Assembly (NCBI RefSeq): GCF_011046555.1
Contig: NZ_CP049246.1
Coordinates: forward strand, 868,001 to 932,000
Length of the DNA stretch: 64,000 nucleotides
Direction: 5' to 3'
Source of the DNA: Sphingobacterium lactis
GTDB lineage: Bacteria > Bacteroidota > Bacteroidia > Sphingobacteriales > Sphingobacteriaceae
Made by a program: the position numbers and the translations under genes. Shown piece by piece: positions 16,801 to 25,087 of this stretch; the stretch's first letter is position 1, and each line of letters opens with the position of its first letter. The notes under the pieces were generated by a model. That model was given only the letters and a program-made list of their open reading frames with translations, ran no database searches and was not told where the DNA came from.

Positions 16801-17649
16801 ATGAAAAACACCAAGCAAATTCAGATCATCGTTATTGTAGCCGTAGTCCTGGTAATGGGCTTCCTATTCTTACGACCTGTAAAAGGCTTGGTAACCAAAG
16901 TGGATGAAACTGCAGAAGCCTCTGGCACAGAAGCTTCTGCACCACAATTCACTTTAGCCACCGTATCCGAGGCGGGCAAACGCGGATTGAACCCAGCGAT
17001 TGCACAAGAGATTACCGATTTAGAGAAAAAAGTAGAAGAAGCAGAGGGCGAAGAGAAGCTCAACCTGTATCAGCAACTGGCTGATAAGTGGAATGATGTG
17101 GAAAAAAACGTTCCTCAGGCTTATGTTTACGAAGAAATGTCTAAATTGGCACCCAAGAATCTGACGTATTTCCTGAAAGCTGGAGATCACTTCCGTAAAG
17201 GATACACCAATCTACAGGACAGTACGTTGGCTGTTGCCCTCAATAAAAAAGCGATTGACGTTTTCCAGAAGGCCGTAGACCTTGATGGCGCTAACTTAGC
17301 GGCCAAGACAGGTTTAGGTGCTGCAATGGTGACGGGTACCAACAATCCAATGGCCGGTATTGCGATCCTCCGTGAGGTGGTGCAAGCCGATCCAAAGAAC
17401 TTGGAAGCCAACAAGACATTGGGTTTATTCTCCTTGCAGTCCAGGCAGTTTGATCGCGCAATCGATCGTTTCAAGACTGTCATTGAGCAGAAACCGGATG
17501 CTGAGTCGTATTTCTACTTAGCAACGGGCTATGAAAATATAGGGATGAAGAACGAAGCTATCGCTGCTTTCCAGAAAGCAAAGGAATTGGCTGCCGATCC
17601 GAGTCTCTCCCAGTTCATCGATCGTAAGGTTGAAGAACTAAGTAAGTAA
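16801..17649 (+). CDS. Membrane-anchored TPR protein
   Basis: 282 residues. A single N-terminal transmembrane segment (IIVIVAVVLVMGFLFL) anchors a periplasmic domain with an acidic linker and TPR units (AIDVFQKAVDLDGANLAAKTGLGAAM; AIDRFKTVIEQKPDAESYFYLA; GMKNEAIAAFQKAKEL). It follows HU by 8 bases and precedes the AURKAIP1/COX24 mini-gene. The HU-TPR-COX24-RNase G order is commonly seen in Sphingobacteriaceae as far as I recall, but the protein has no established function. Confidence 0.8.
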   Translation: MKNTKQIQIIVIVAVVLVMGFLFLRPVKGLVTKVDETAEASGTEASAPQFTLATVSEAGKRGLNPAIAQEITDLEKKVEEAEGEEKLNLYQQLADKWNDVEKNVPQAYVYEEMSKLAPKNLTYFLKAGDHFRKGYTNLQDSTLAVALNKKAIDVFQKAVDLDGANLAAKTGLGAAMVTGTNNPMAGIAILREVVQADPKNLEANKTLGLFSLQSRQFDRAIDRFKTVIEQKPDAESYFYLATGYENIGMKNEAIAAFQKAKELAADPSLSQFIDRKVEELSK

Positions 17650-17686
17650 TTAACACATTTTAGAATCATTTAAAAACATTAAAGCT

Positions 17687-17776
17687 ATGCCAAGCGGAAA
17701 AAAAAGAAAAAGACACAAAATGGCTACTCACAAACGTAAAAAACGTTTAAGAAAAAATAGACACAAGAAAAAATAG
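17687..17776 (+). CDS. AURKAIP1/COX24-domain mini-protein (probable ribosome-associated)
   Basis: A 29-residue gene starting MPSGKKRKRHKMATHKRKKR and ending in RKNRHKKK: almost only Lys, Arg and His around a conserved K-M-x-x-H-K-R-K-K-R core. That core is the signature of the AURKAIP1/COX24 (mS38-like) domain annotated as tiny proteins in many Bacteroidota, which is thought to be ribosomal. It lies 37 bases after the TPR gene and is followed by a strong terminator, so it ends the HU transcript. Easily missed because of length; the composition and context make it convincing. Confidence 0.85.
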   Translation: MPSGKKRKRHKMATHKRKKRLRKNRHKKK

Positions 17777-17804
17777 TTAGTTCGCTAACGCTTTTTAAAG
17801 TGGA

Positions 17805-17846
17805 AACAATCTATGATCGCTTACCGCATCATAGATTGTTTTTTTT
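17805..17846 (+). terminator. Terminator after the COX24-domain gene
   Basis: ACAATCTATGAT pairs with ATCATAGATTGT around a 10-base loop and is followed by eight T. Confidence 0.85.
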
Positions 17847-17922
17847 CAAGAAACGGTTTTATGTTTAACCGGACACCAAAAGTTATGGAGCGAGTCCATA
17901 GCTGTCCTTAATTGAGTAGCTG

Positions 17923-19476
17923 TTGGTAAAGGAATTAATTATCGATTCAGTCCCCGAAAAGGGGGTGACTATTGCTTTACTACAGGACAAACAACTTGTT
18001 GAGTTAAATCGGGAACAAGCAGGCAACCATTATGCCGTAGGCGATATCTACCTCGGAAGAGTCAAGAAAATCATGCCCGGGCTGAATGCCGCTTTCGTGG
18101 ATGTAGGCTATGAAAAAGATGCCTTCCTCCATTACCTCGATCTCGGACCACAAGTGCAATCCTTGAGCAAATTAACAAGGGTAGTAAAGAATGGCAGTTA
18201 TCAAGAAAAACTGCTCAATAGTTTGAAACTTGAAAAGGACATTGACAAGGCTGGAAAAATATCCGATGTTTTAAGCCGAAACATGCTACTACCCGTGCAG
18301 ATAGCCAAAGAGCCTATCTCCACAAAAGGCCCGCGCCTAAGTTCTGACTTATCCATTGCGGGCAGGTTTGTAGTATTGGTACCATTTTCAAGTTCGGTAT
18401 CTATTTCCAAGAAAATTAAAGGCAGCGCTGAACGGAACAGACTCAAGAAAATTGTGGAAAGTATTAAACCCGCAAATTTCGGCGTTATCATCCGTACAGT
18501 ATCCGAAGGAAAGGGAGTCGATGAACTCCAAAAAGACCTGCTGGACCTTATTTCAAAATGGGAATTGTTTACCAAACGCCTTAAAACAGCTGAACCTCCC
18601 CAAAAAGTGCTCGGAGAAATGGATAGAGCTTCTACCATTCTGCGGGACATCCTCACCGATGAATTTACACATATCTACGTAAATGATAATGAGATTTTTG
18701 AGGAAGTAAAATCGTACATCCAAGAGATATCTCCGGATCTGGAGAAGATCGTGAAGTTCTACAAAGGAAAAGAACCCATATTCGATCATTTTGGAGTCGA
18801 AAAGCAAATTAAGGCATCCTTTGGCAAGACTGTGAACCTGCAGGGGGGAGCATACCTGGTCATCGAACATACTGAAGCACTTCACGTAATCGATGTCAAC
18901 AGCGGGAACAGGATCGCCAACAAAGAAAATCAAGAGGATAACGCACTCCTTGTCAACAAGGAAGCTGCAAAAGAAATTGCCCGACAGCTTCGGCTGCGGG
19001 ATATGGGCGGAATCGTCGTGATCGATTTTATCGATATGCATAAAGCCCCTAATCGGAAGGAATTATACGGATTCTTAAAGGAATGTATGGCCAGCGACAG
19101 AGCCAGACATACCATATTGCCCCCTAGTAAATTTGGATTAGTACAGATCACTAGACAACGGGTACGACCAGAAATGAGCATCGTGACGAATGAAAAATGT
19201 CCCGCATGCGACGGAACTGGCGAAATAAGATCCAGCATCGTATTATTGGATGATATTGAGAATAATTTGAGTTTTATTCTACAGGAACAAAATGAAGTCG
19301 GTGTAACCCTATGTGTGCACCCGTACATCGCTGCTTATATCAAAGCAGGATTTATTTCCAGAAGAATGAAATGGTTCTTTAAATATGGCAAATGGATTAA
19401 AGTCAAGGAAATGAGCTCCTACTACCTGACCGAATTCCATTTCTTTAACGCCAAGGAAGAAGAAATCAAATTGTAA
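17923..19476 (+). CDS. rng: Ribonuclease G/E family
   Basis: 517 residues, standard RNase G size. An N-terminal S1-like domain (YLGRVKKIMPGLNAAFVDVG) is followed by the RNase H-like catalytic region with metal-binding aspartates in HVIDVNSGNR and VVIDFIDMHK, then QITRQRVRPEM and the zinc-link cysteines CPACDGTG. It processes rRNA precursors and degrades mRNA in the cytoplasm. The frame begins CTG-TTG right after a TAG stop, so translation must start at TTG (17923); the protein then begins MVKELIIDS as in relatives. It ends at a terminator shared with the convergent miaA. Confidence 0.95.
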   Translation: MVKELIIDSVPEKGVTIALLQDKQLVELNREQAGNHYAVGDIYLGRVKKIMPGLNAAFVDVGYEKDAFLHYLDLGPQVQSLSKLTRVVKNGSYQEKLLNSLKLEKDIDKAGKISDVLSRNMLLPVQIAKEPISTKGPRLSSDLSIAGRFVVLVPFSSSVSISKKIKGSAERNRLKKIVESIKPANFGVIIRTVSEGKGVDELQKDLLDLISKWELFTKRLKTAEPPQKVLGEMDRASTILRDILTDEFTHIYVNDNEIFEEVKSYIQEISPDLEKIVKFYKGKEPIFDHFGVEKQIKASFGKTVNLQGGAYLVIEHTEALHVIDVNSGNRIANKENQEDNALLVNKEAAKEIARQLRLRDMGGIVVIDFIDMHKAPNRKELYGFLKECMASDRARHTILPPSKFGLVQITRQRVRPEMSIVTNEKCPACDGTGEIRSSIVLLDDIENNLSFILQEQNEVGVTLCVHPYIAAYIKAGFISRRMKWFFKYGKWIKVKEMSSYYLTEFHFFNAKEEEIKL

Positions 19477-19484
19477 TAAAACAG

Positions 19485-19516
19485 AAAAGGCAACCCCAAC
19501 AGGTTGCCTTTTTTGT
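19485..19516. terminator. Terminator between rng and miaA
   Basis: AAGGCAACC / GGTTGCCTT stem, T-run on the plus strand and A-run upstream, so it may serve both convergent genes. Confidence 0.75.
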
Positions 19517-19552
19517 TTCTTATCGCTATACTGTTTCGTTGATTTCTGTCCA

Positions 19553-20497
19553 TCAATCTTCCGTAAACCCCTTGGCTAACCAATGGATGGTGATGCCATC
19601 CTTTTCCATCTTCCGGAAATAGGTCATCTGCCGCTTGGCAAACCGATGGATCTCGGTGGTCAGTTTGGCCAGGAATTCCGCTTCCGATAGTTTACCCAAA
19701 AGAAAATAGGAGGCATATTTATACTCCAGCCCGAACCATTGCAATTGTTCATGGGATATCCCCATTTCCAGTAAATCCTTCACTTCCTCAATAAAACCCG
19801 CTTGGAGCCTTTCGCTCAATCGGGTATCTATTCGTTTTCGTCTCGTTTCCAGATCGGGGTCCAAGCCTACGATGAGGTAGTCCTTCACCAGGGGCGCTGG
19901 TACTTCCGGCATGGGATTGTGTTGCAGGTATTCCACGATCTCCAACGCCCGGATCAACCGTTTATGGCTGTTGGTATCGATGTGGAAATCTGGGGGAACG
20001 GAATGTTGTCCAATTGCTTCCAGCAATTCCTCTCGCGTCCAGGCTTCATGTGCCTGATGGAATGCGCCATCTTTGGGGATGTGGCTATAGGGTTGTTCCT
20101 GAAGAATCGATTGGATATAGGAACCGGTTCCTCCGCAGAGGATGGCTTGCTTCCCGCGTGTATGGATCGTTGTATAGGCCTGAGCAAAATCTGCCTTGAA
20201 ATCTTTTACGGTATAGGTTTCTTCTGGATTCCGGATATCGATCAGGTGGTAGGGAATATCATCATATTCGTGGAGGTCCTTACCCGTGCCGATATCAAGC
20301 CCGCGATAGACCTGCCGGGAATCAACCGATATAATCTCCCCGTCCAGGGCTTTGGCGAGGCGTACGGCAAGCTTGGTCTTTCCGGATGCCGTAGGGCCCA
20401 GGATGACCAAAAGAAAATCAGGCGAAAGATGTTCTTTCGCCTGATCAATACTATTCAGCAGATCTTTAAATCGCTTTAGATGACGAATTTCGTCCAT
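19553..20497 (-). CDS. miaA: tRNA dimethylallyltransferase
   Basis: 314 residues. The P-loop GPTASGKT (about residues 34-41), the substrate motif ISVDSRQVYRGLDIGTGK and HLIDIRNPEETYTV are diagnostic for MiaA, which transfers the dimethylallyl group to A37 of tRNAs reading UNN codons. The ATG at 20497 gives an unusually long N-terminal leader and overlaps the upstream oxidoreductase gene by 22 bases; no later ATG precedes the P-loop. The overlap implies co-transcription with that oxidoreductase. Confidence 0.95.
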   Translation of the reverse strand: MDEIRHLKRFKDLLNSIDQAKEHLSPDFLLVILGPTASGKTKLAVRLAKALDGEIISVDSRQVYRGLDIGTGKDLHEYDDIPYHLIDIRNPEETYTVKDFKADFAQAYTTIHTRGKQAILCGGTGSYIQSILQEQPYSHIPKDGAFHQAHEAWTREELLEAIGQHSVPPDFHIDTNSHKRLIRALEIVEYLQHNPMPEVPAPLVKDYLIVGLDPDLETRRKRIDTRLSERLQAGFIEEVKDLLEMGISHEQLQWFGLEYKYASYFLLGKLSEAEFLAKLTTEIHRFAKRQMTYFRKMEKDGITIHWLAKGFTED

Positions 20498-21648
20498 TTT
20501 TCCGTGCTTGTATTGCTTTTTACGACGGTGTCGATAAAGGCCATGCCACGTACACCGTCTTCTACATTTGGAAAATCCAATTGTTCCGGTGTCGGCGTTT
20601 TGCCTTCCATCTTTGCCGATACGGTCAGGGCAAAGTTCCGGTAAATATTGGCAAAGGATTCCAATAGACCTTCCGGGTGTCCGGCAGGAATTCGGGTGTT
20701 GTGCGTTGCGAAAGAGCTTAGGGTATAAGGTGCTGCATAAGCATTTCCGGTGCGGTAGTATTGGCGAGGCTGATCCAACATTTTAACGATCAGGTTGTTC
20801 GGGTCCTCATTCGCCCATTCCACACCACCTTTTTCACCATACACGCGAATGCGAACGGCATTCTCTTCTCCGGCACAGATCTGTGAAGCAGAAAGTACGC
20901 CTTTCGCTCCATCTGTAAAACGTAACAATACGGATCCATCATCATCCAGCTGGCGACCTTCCACGAAAGTGGTCAAGTCAGCACATACCTCTTCAATGCG
21001 TAATCCAGTCACGTATTCCGCCAAGTGTGCCGCATGCGTTCCGATATCGCCCATGGCCAATGATTTTCCCGATTTCTTCGGATCTGTACGCCATGCTGCG
21101 CCGGAATTCCCCTCACGCTCCGTCAAACGGCTCAACCATCCCTGTGGATATTCAACGATGATTTTGCGGATCTTCCCAAAATGACCTTCCTTAACCATTG
21201 CTTTAGCCTGTTTCACCATCGGGTAGCCCGAGTAAGTGTGCGTCAGGCATAGCGTACGACCGGTACGGTCCACAATGGCTTTCAATTCTTGAGCTTCTTC
21301 CAAGGTTACCGTCATCGGCTTCTCCACAACAACGTCAAATCCATTCTCCAAGGCCAGCTTGGCAGGTTCGAAATGTAGGAAGTTTGGCGTCACGATCGTG
21401 ACAAAGTCCATGCGTTCGCCTTCGGGAAGTGTAGCTTCCTTGGCGATCATTTCCTGATACGTTTCATAAATGCGCTCTTCAGGCACAAAAAGATCGCGAC
21501 CGGAAGCCAACGATACCTCTCTATTTACACTGAAAGATCCACATACCAATTCTATTTTACCATCCATAAAGGCGGCGATTCGGTGCACAGCGCCAATAAA
21601 GGCATCATTGCCGCCACCGACCATGCCCATCCGTAGTTTGCGTTTCAT
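20476..21648 (-). CDS. Gfo/Idh/MocA-family oxidoreductase
   Basis: 390 residues. The N-terminal NAD(P)-binding Rossmann domain contains MGMVGGGNDAFIGAVHR and the family's E-K-P motif (VVVEKPMTVTLEEA); the C-terminal alpha/beta domain carries GDIGTHAAHLAEYVTGL with the conserved catalytic-type histidine and aspartate positions. These enzymes oxidise or reduce sugars, inositols or related compounds. Overlaps miaA downstream by 22 bases. Substrate not deducible. Confidence 0.93.
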   Translation of the reverse strand: MKRKLRMGMVGGGNDAFIGAVHRIAAFMDGKIELVCGSFSVNREVSLASGRDLFVPEERIYETYQEMIAKEATLPEGERMDFVTIVTPNFLHFEPAKLALENGFDVVVEKPMTVTLEEAQELKAIVDRTGRTLCLTHTYSGYPMVKQAKAMVKEGHFGKIRKIIVEYPQGWLSRLTEREGNSGAAWRTDPKKSGKSLAMGDIGTHAAHLAEYVTGLRIEEVCADLTTFVEGRQLDDDGSVLLRFTDGAKGVLSASQICAGEENAVRIRVYGEKGGVEWANEDPNNLIVKMLDQPRQYYRTGNAYAAPYTLSSFATHNTRIPAGHPEGLLESFANIYRNFALTVSAKMEGKTPTPEQLDFPNVEDGVRGMAFIDTVVKSNTSTEKWTKFVI

Positions 21649-21701
21649 AAGGATTAAATTTCGATTGATTAAAGTTTAAATATAATGATTTTACCCTGCT
21701 T

Positions 21702-22475
21702 CTAAAGAGTAAGTCGCAATTTTGTGCTGCCAAACTGCGCAAGCAGGTACCCCTCGGGATGTGCTAGGCGTATGCTGGCCAGTTGGTTAGGGTCTGTCAA
21801 GGGGATCTGCCGATCCGCAGTCAACCACACTAGGCCACCTTCCAGAATCCCAACTTCCTGAAAGCCGATACGCTTCAGCGAAGAGTCCTGGGACCAGGCC
21901 CGATCGACATAGGTCATGATGTCCTGTGGGTGGAAATCCGCCGCAAAACCGTGGATAAGCTTGGAAAGTCCACCAATGACAAGTATGTCGGATTTATGGC
22001 AGAATCGGATCAGCTCAAACGATCGGTAGTCCGGTCCAAGGTCGCGCATGTTGCGACCGGCACTGAATATGGCAATGGATACCAGTTCCCCATTGTGGAA
22101 GAGGCCATATCGGTATTTTCCCGGAAGGGCAACCTGCAGGTGATGTTCCTGCTGAAATTCCATGGCCTGTCGCTTATCGATCCGTGCCAAAACCGTCTGC
22201 CGCGCATACAGGCGCTGCGCATGGCCAGCGAGGACCTTCAAGCGTCTGCCTATTTTCGGGAAATCCCTATCCAGTTGTTCCGAAAAAAGGAAAATGGAAT
22301 TCCGACGGTCGGTGACACCCGTGGCCTCCCAAGGTGCTGTTGCATCCAGATAGAGGTCGAATGGCAAATCGGGCAACCGGAAAACGGCAGCTTGCTCACG
22401 CCGTTCTAGCGTGAACCGACACTGCAGTTCGGATTCGATAAATTCCACCATCCGGGAGATCCCCTCGTCTTTCAT
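21702..22475 (-). CDS. Mom-like / phage-associated GNAT-type domain protein
   Basis: 257 residues. The C-terminal half, GLFHNGELVSIAIFS then SFELIRFCHKSDILVIGGLSKL and IMTYVDRAWSQDS...RIGF, matches the pattern (fELlRFc.k....ViGGaSKL...i.sY.Dr.ws....Y..lGF) of a domain I know from phage proteins, including the tail of phage homing endonucleases and Mom-like DNA modification proteins. The N-terminal ~90 residues are unrecognised. It sits alone between housekeeping genes, divergent from def, so it is chromosomal rather than prophage. A nucleotide- or DNA-related role is inferred from resemblance only. Confidence 0.6.
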   Translation of the reverse strand: MKDEGISRMVEFIESELQCRFTLERREQAAVFRLPDLPFDLYLDATAPWEATGVTDRRNSIFLFSEQLDRDFPKIGRRLKVLAGHAQRLYARQTVLARIDKRQAMEFQQEHHLQVALPGKYRYGLFHNGELVSIAIFSAGRNMRDLGPDYRSFELIRFCHKSDILVIGGLSKLIHGFAADFHPQDIMTYVDRAWSQDSSLKRIGFQEVGILEGGLVWLTADRQIPLTDPNQLASIRLAHPEGYLLAQFGSTKLRLTL

Positions 22476-22528
22476 GCCCTAAAATTACGGCAATTCAGCT
22501 GAATTACCCCGCAATCCCAAATTATTAA

Positions 22529-22536
22529 TACCTTTG
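22529..22536 (+). promoter_or_regulatory. -7 box of def
   Basis: TACCTTTG, 18 bases before the def start codon, implying a leader of about 14 bases. Confidence 0.65.
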
Positions 22537-22554
22537 TAGCGAAAATAGAAACAA

Positions 22555-23142
22555 ATGAAATTACCTATAGTAGCATATGGCGACCCGGTTTTGCGCCAAA
22601 AGACCGAGGAGATCGATGAGGATTACGCTGGATTGAAAGAGTTGATCGACAATATGTTCGAGACCATGTACGCCGCAAACGGCGTAGGTCTGGCGGCACC
22701 ACAGATCGGATTGCCGATACGCCTGTTCGTCATTGACGCAAGTCCTTTTGGGGAGGACGATGAGGACGGACCGGGCGATCCAAGCGCAAAAGATTTTAAA
22801 CGGGTATTCATCAACCCGATCCTTGTTGAGGAAAGTGGTGATAAATGGGCGTTTTCCGAAGGATGCCTGAGCATTCCGCACATCAATGAAGAAGTGATGC
22901 GCCAAGAGAATGTAATCATCAATTATTTGGATGAGAACTTTGAGGAGCAGGAAGAGGAGTTGACAGGATTGGCCGCACGTGTGGTGCAGCATGAATACGA
23001 CCATATTGAAGGCAAGCTCTTTATCGACAAATTGGGGCCCTTGAAAAAGGCCATGCTAAAGGGGAAACTGGATAATATTTCCAAAGGGCAGGTTCGGGTG
23101 GCTTACAAGATGAGTTTCCCACAGCTCAAGAAGAAAAGATAA
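22555..23142 (+). CDS. def: Peptide deformylase
   Basis: 195 residues. All three metal-site motifs are present: GVGLAAPQIGL, EGCLSIP (metal-binding cysteine) and QHEYDHIEGKLF (HExxH). The enzyme removes the N-formyl group from nascent proteins. It carries an acidic insertion (GEDDEDGPGDPSAKD) usual for Bacteroidota. It has its own -7 box and its own terminator, so it is monocistronic; it diverges from the Mom-like gene. Confidence 0.97.
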   Translation: MKLPIVAYGDPVLRQKTEEIDEDYAGLKELIDNMFETMYAANGVGLAAPQIGLPIRLFVIDASPFGEDDEDGPGDPSAKDFKRVFINPILVEESGDKWAFSEGCLSIPHINEEVMRQENVIINYLDENFEEQEEELTGLAARVVQHEYDHIEGKLFIDKLGPLKKAMLKGKLDNISKGQVRVAYKMSFPQLKKKR

Positions 23143-23156
23143 GCATATCGATAACC

Positions 23157-23185
23157 AAAGCCACATGAAAATGTGGCTTTTTTTA
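23157..23185 (+). terminator. Terminator of def
   Basis: AAAGCCACAT-GAAA-ATGTGGCTTT followed by T-rich sequence. Confidence 0.85.
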
Positions 23186-23220
23186 TTTTAATTTCTATTT
23201 TAGGGTACATAAATTGAACC

Positions 23221-24291
23221 ATGCGTAAATTCGTTGCCTCCCTATGGTGCTGTCTATTCTTCCTGTCTTCCATGGCGCAGCAAAAAGCCGTTGAAGAAAT
23301 TGTTGACCGTTTTGTGGATACCCTGGCAGCTCATTCCTATATGCAGCAGAACATGGATTTTGAACAATTGCGCAAGGAAACAAAATTGAAAGTTCAAGAT
23401 ATGACGGCGACGGATTCGCTGCTTCCGGTGCTTCGTCAGGTTGTCAAAGGTCTAAAGGACCATCATTCGAATGTGTTCCAGACGGATGAAAAGGAGGATG
23501 AGCTTGCCTTGTTGAAATTGATTGCGACCACGACCTACGAACAGGCCGGAATGCCACCGCGAAACTTTCAGCACCGCATGATTGAAGGGAAGTACGCCTA
23601 TATCAATGTGCCGGGTGTTGCGTTAGAGCACAAGCGGACAATCGATACGCTGCAAAAACAGATTGCCCATCTCGATAGCCAAAACCCCAAAGCCTGGATC
23701 ATTGACCTGACCGAAAACGATGGCGGTAGTTATCACCCCATGATTTATCCCTTCCATTATTTGATCGATACCGTGCAGACATTTTCATTTGCTAACGGCA
23801 AAAAGGATGTACATGGGAATGATGTCCTGGAGAATCCTTTTAAGGTACCATCGAATGGCTTGTATATCGATAATAGCTTAGAAGCCCGAACCATAGGAAT
23901 TGATTCTGTACAGGCCAAGCCGATACAGCACCACGATATCCCGATCATCGTGCTGATCTCCAATATTACGGGAAGTTCAGGCGAAATTACTGCAGTTCAT
24001 TTCAAAGGGCAGAAAAATGTGACATTGGTGGGGAACAAAACCTCTGGATTAACCTCTAGCAATTCCGTATTTGCCATAGGAGGAGGATACTACCTGAATC
24101 TAATGACCGAATTACTACATGACCGCACCGGAAAGACATACGCCATCGGTGAAGGTGTTGATCCCGATATTCCTGTGGACATCAAGATGCCGGCCGATCT
24201 GAAGAACTTTCAACAGCGCCTTGCCTATGTAAAAGCCAATAAGGACGTCTTTCTACAAAAAGCGATTATGGTTCTGGAAAGTTTAGAGTAA
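23221..24291 (+). CDS. S41-family (tail-specific) serine peptidase
   Basis: 356 residues with signal peptide MRKFVASLWCCLFFLSSMAQ. The catalytic core is recognisable: GKYAYINVPGV, WIIDLTENDGGSYHPMI and the nucleophile region ISNITGSSGEITAVHFKG followed by GNKTSGLTSSN. No PDZ domain is visible, as in the shorter secreted S41 proteins of Bacteroidota. It would act in the periplasm or at the surface. Independent of def because a terminator separates them; its 3' end nearly meets the convergent TRIC gene. Confidence 0.88.
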   Translation: MRKFVASLWCCLFFLSSMAQQKAVEEIVDRFVDTLAAHSYMQQNMDFEQLRKETKLKVQDMTATDSLLPVLRQVVKGLKDHHSNVFQTDEKEDELALLKLIATTTYEQAGMPPRNFQHRMIEGKYAYINVPGVALEHKRTIDTLQKQIAHLDSQNPKAWIIDLTENDGGSYHPMIYPFHYLIDTVQTFSFANGKKDVHGNDVLENPFKVPSNGLYIDNSLEARTIGIDSVQAKPIQHHDIPIIVLISNITGSSGEITAVHFKGQKNVTLVGNKTSGLTSSNSVFAIGGGYYLNLMTELLHDRTGKTYAIGEGVDPDIPVDIKMPADLKNFQQRLAYVKANKDVFLQKAIMVLESLE

Positions 24292-24303
24292 ATATAGACT
24301 GTA

Positions 24304-24927
24304 TTAAGTGTTATCCTTTGTTTCCACTTCCTCTACACTGGGAAGGCTGAAATTATAACGTACGGCAAGAAAGCGGATGCCGAACACAACCACTACACTG
24401 ATAAATGCGTTCAGATCCGGACTGATTTTGGTCAGGCTGAGCAGAACATAGGTGATTGCCCCTGCAAGACAGGCCGAGGCATAGATTTCCTTGCGAAGGA
24501 TCAAAGGTGTAACGTTCATCAGGACGTCACGGATCACCCCGCCCATACAAGCTGAGAACATCCCCAACATCACGGCAGAAATAGCGCTGCTTTCATAGGC
24601 CAGTGATTTTTCGACCCCTACAACGGTAAAGAACCCGATACCGATGGCGTCAAACAGGAACAGCGTCCGCGCGAAATTATCCAGTCTTTTATTGAATAGG
24701 ATGGAGATGGTCACCCCGATCAGAATGGCAATTAGGTAATTGCCGTCCTCTACCCATACCGGACGGATGTTCAGGAACACATCCCGAAGCGATCCCCCGC
24801 CAATGGCTGTCACAAATCCCATGAACGTAGCCCCGAAAACATCGATACCGTATCGATTGGCAGCCATCGCACCGGAAATGGCGAAAACCATTGTACCCAA
24901 TAAATCAATGTAATAGATTAACTCCAT
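24304..24927 (-). CDS. TRIC-family cation channel (YicG/UPF0126)
   Basis: 207 residues with seven hydrophobic helices. The two internally related halves each carry the glycine-rich GGGSLRDVFLN and GGVIRDVLMN motifs that define bacterial TRIC (trimeric intracellular cation channel) proteins, which conduct monovalent cations across the inner membrane. Monocistronic; a near-consensus -7 (TATACTTG on the minus strand) lies about 20 bases before the start. Confidence 0.92.
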   Translation of the reverse strand: MELIYYIDLLGTMVFAISGAMAANRYGIDVFGATFMGFVTAIGGGSLRDVFLNIRPVWVEDGNYLIAILIGVTISILFNKRLDNFARTLFLFDAIGIGFFTVVGVEKSLAYESSAISAVMLGMFSACMGGVIRDVLMNVTPLILRKEIYASACLAGAITYVLLSLTKISPDLNAFISVVVVFGIRFLAVRYNFSLPSVEEVETKDNT

Positions 24928-25016
24928 TTGGATATATTTTTCTCTTGCAAGTATAGGGATTAGATATGAGAATCCTGAAAAACTATTTCCGATTATGCTA
25001 TAATTTCAATCTGTAT

Positions 25017-25044
25017 GAAAAAAGGCCTCCTGGCGGAGACCTTA
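25017..25044 (-). terminator. Terminator of the BlaI/BlaR1-like operon
   Basis: AAGGcCTCC-TGGC-GGAGaCCTT stem followed on the minus strand by a T-run. Confidence 0.7.
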
Positions 25045-25087
25045 ACTAAAAAACTAAACAACGAAACAAATATGTTTAACAAAGATT

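Noticed and set aside
18201..19328. Long frames antisense to RNase G, and similar ones opposite polA, the LytTR regulator, YfhO and others
   Set aside because: Shadows of well-supported genes on the opposite strand with no promoter or protein-like features.
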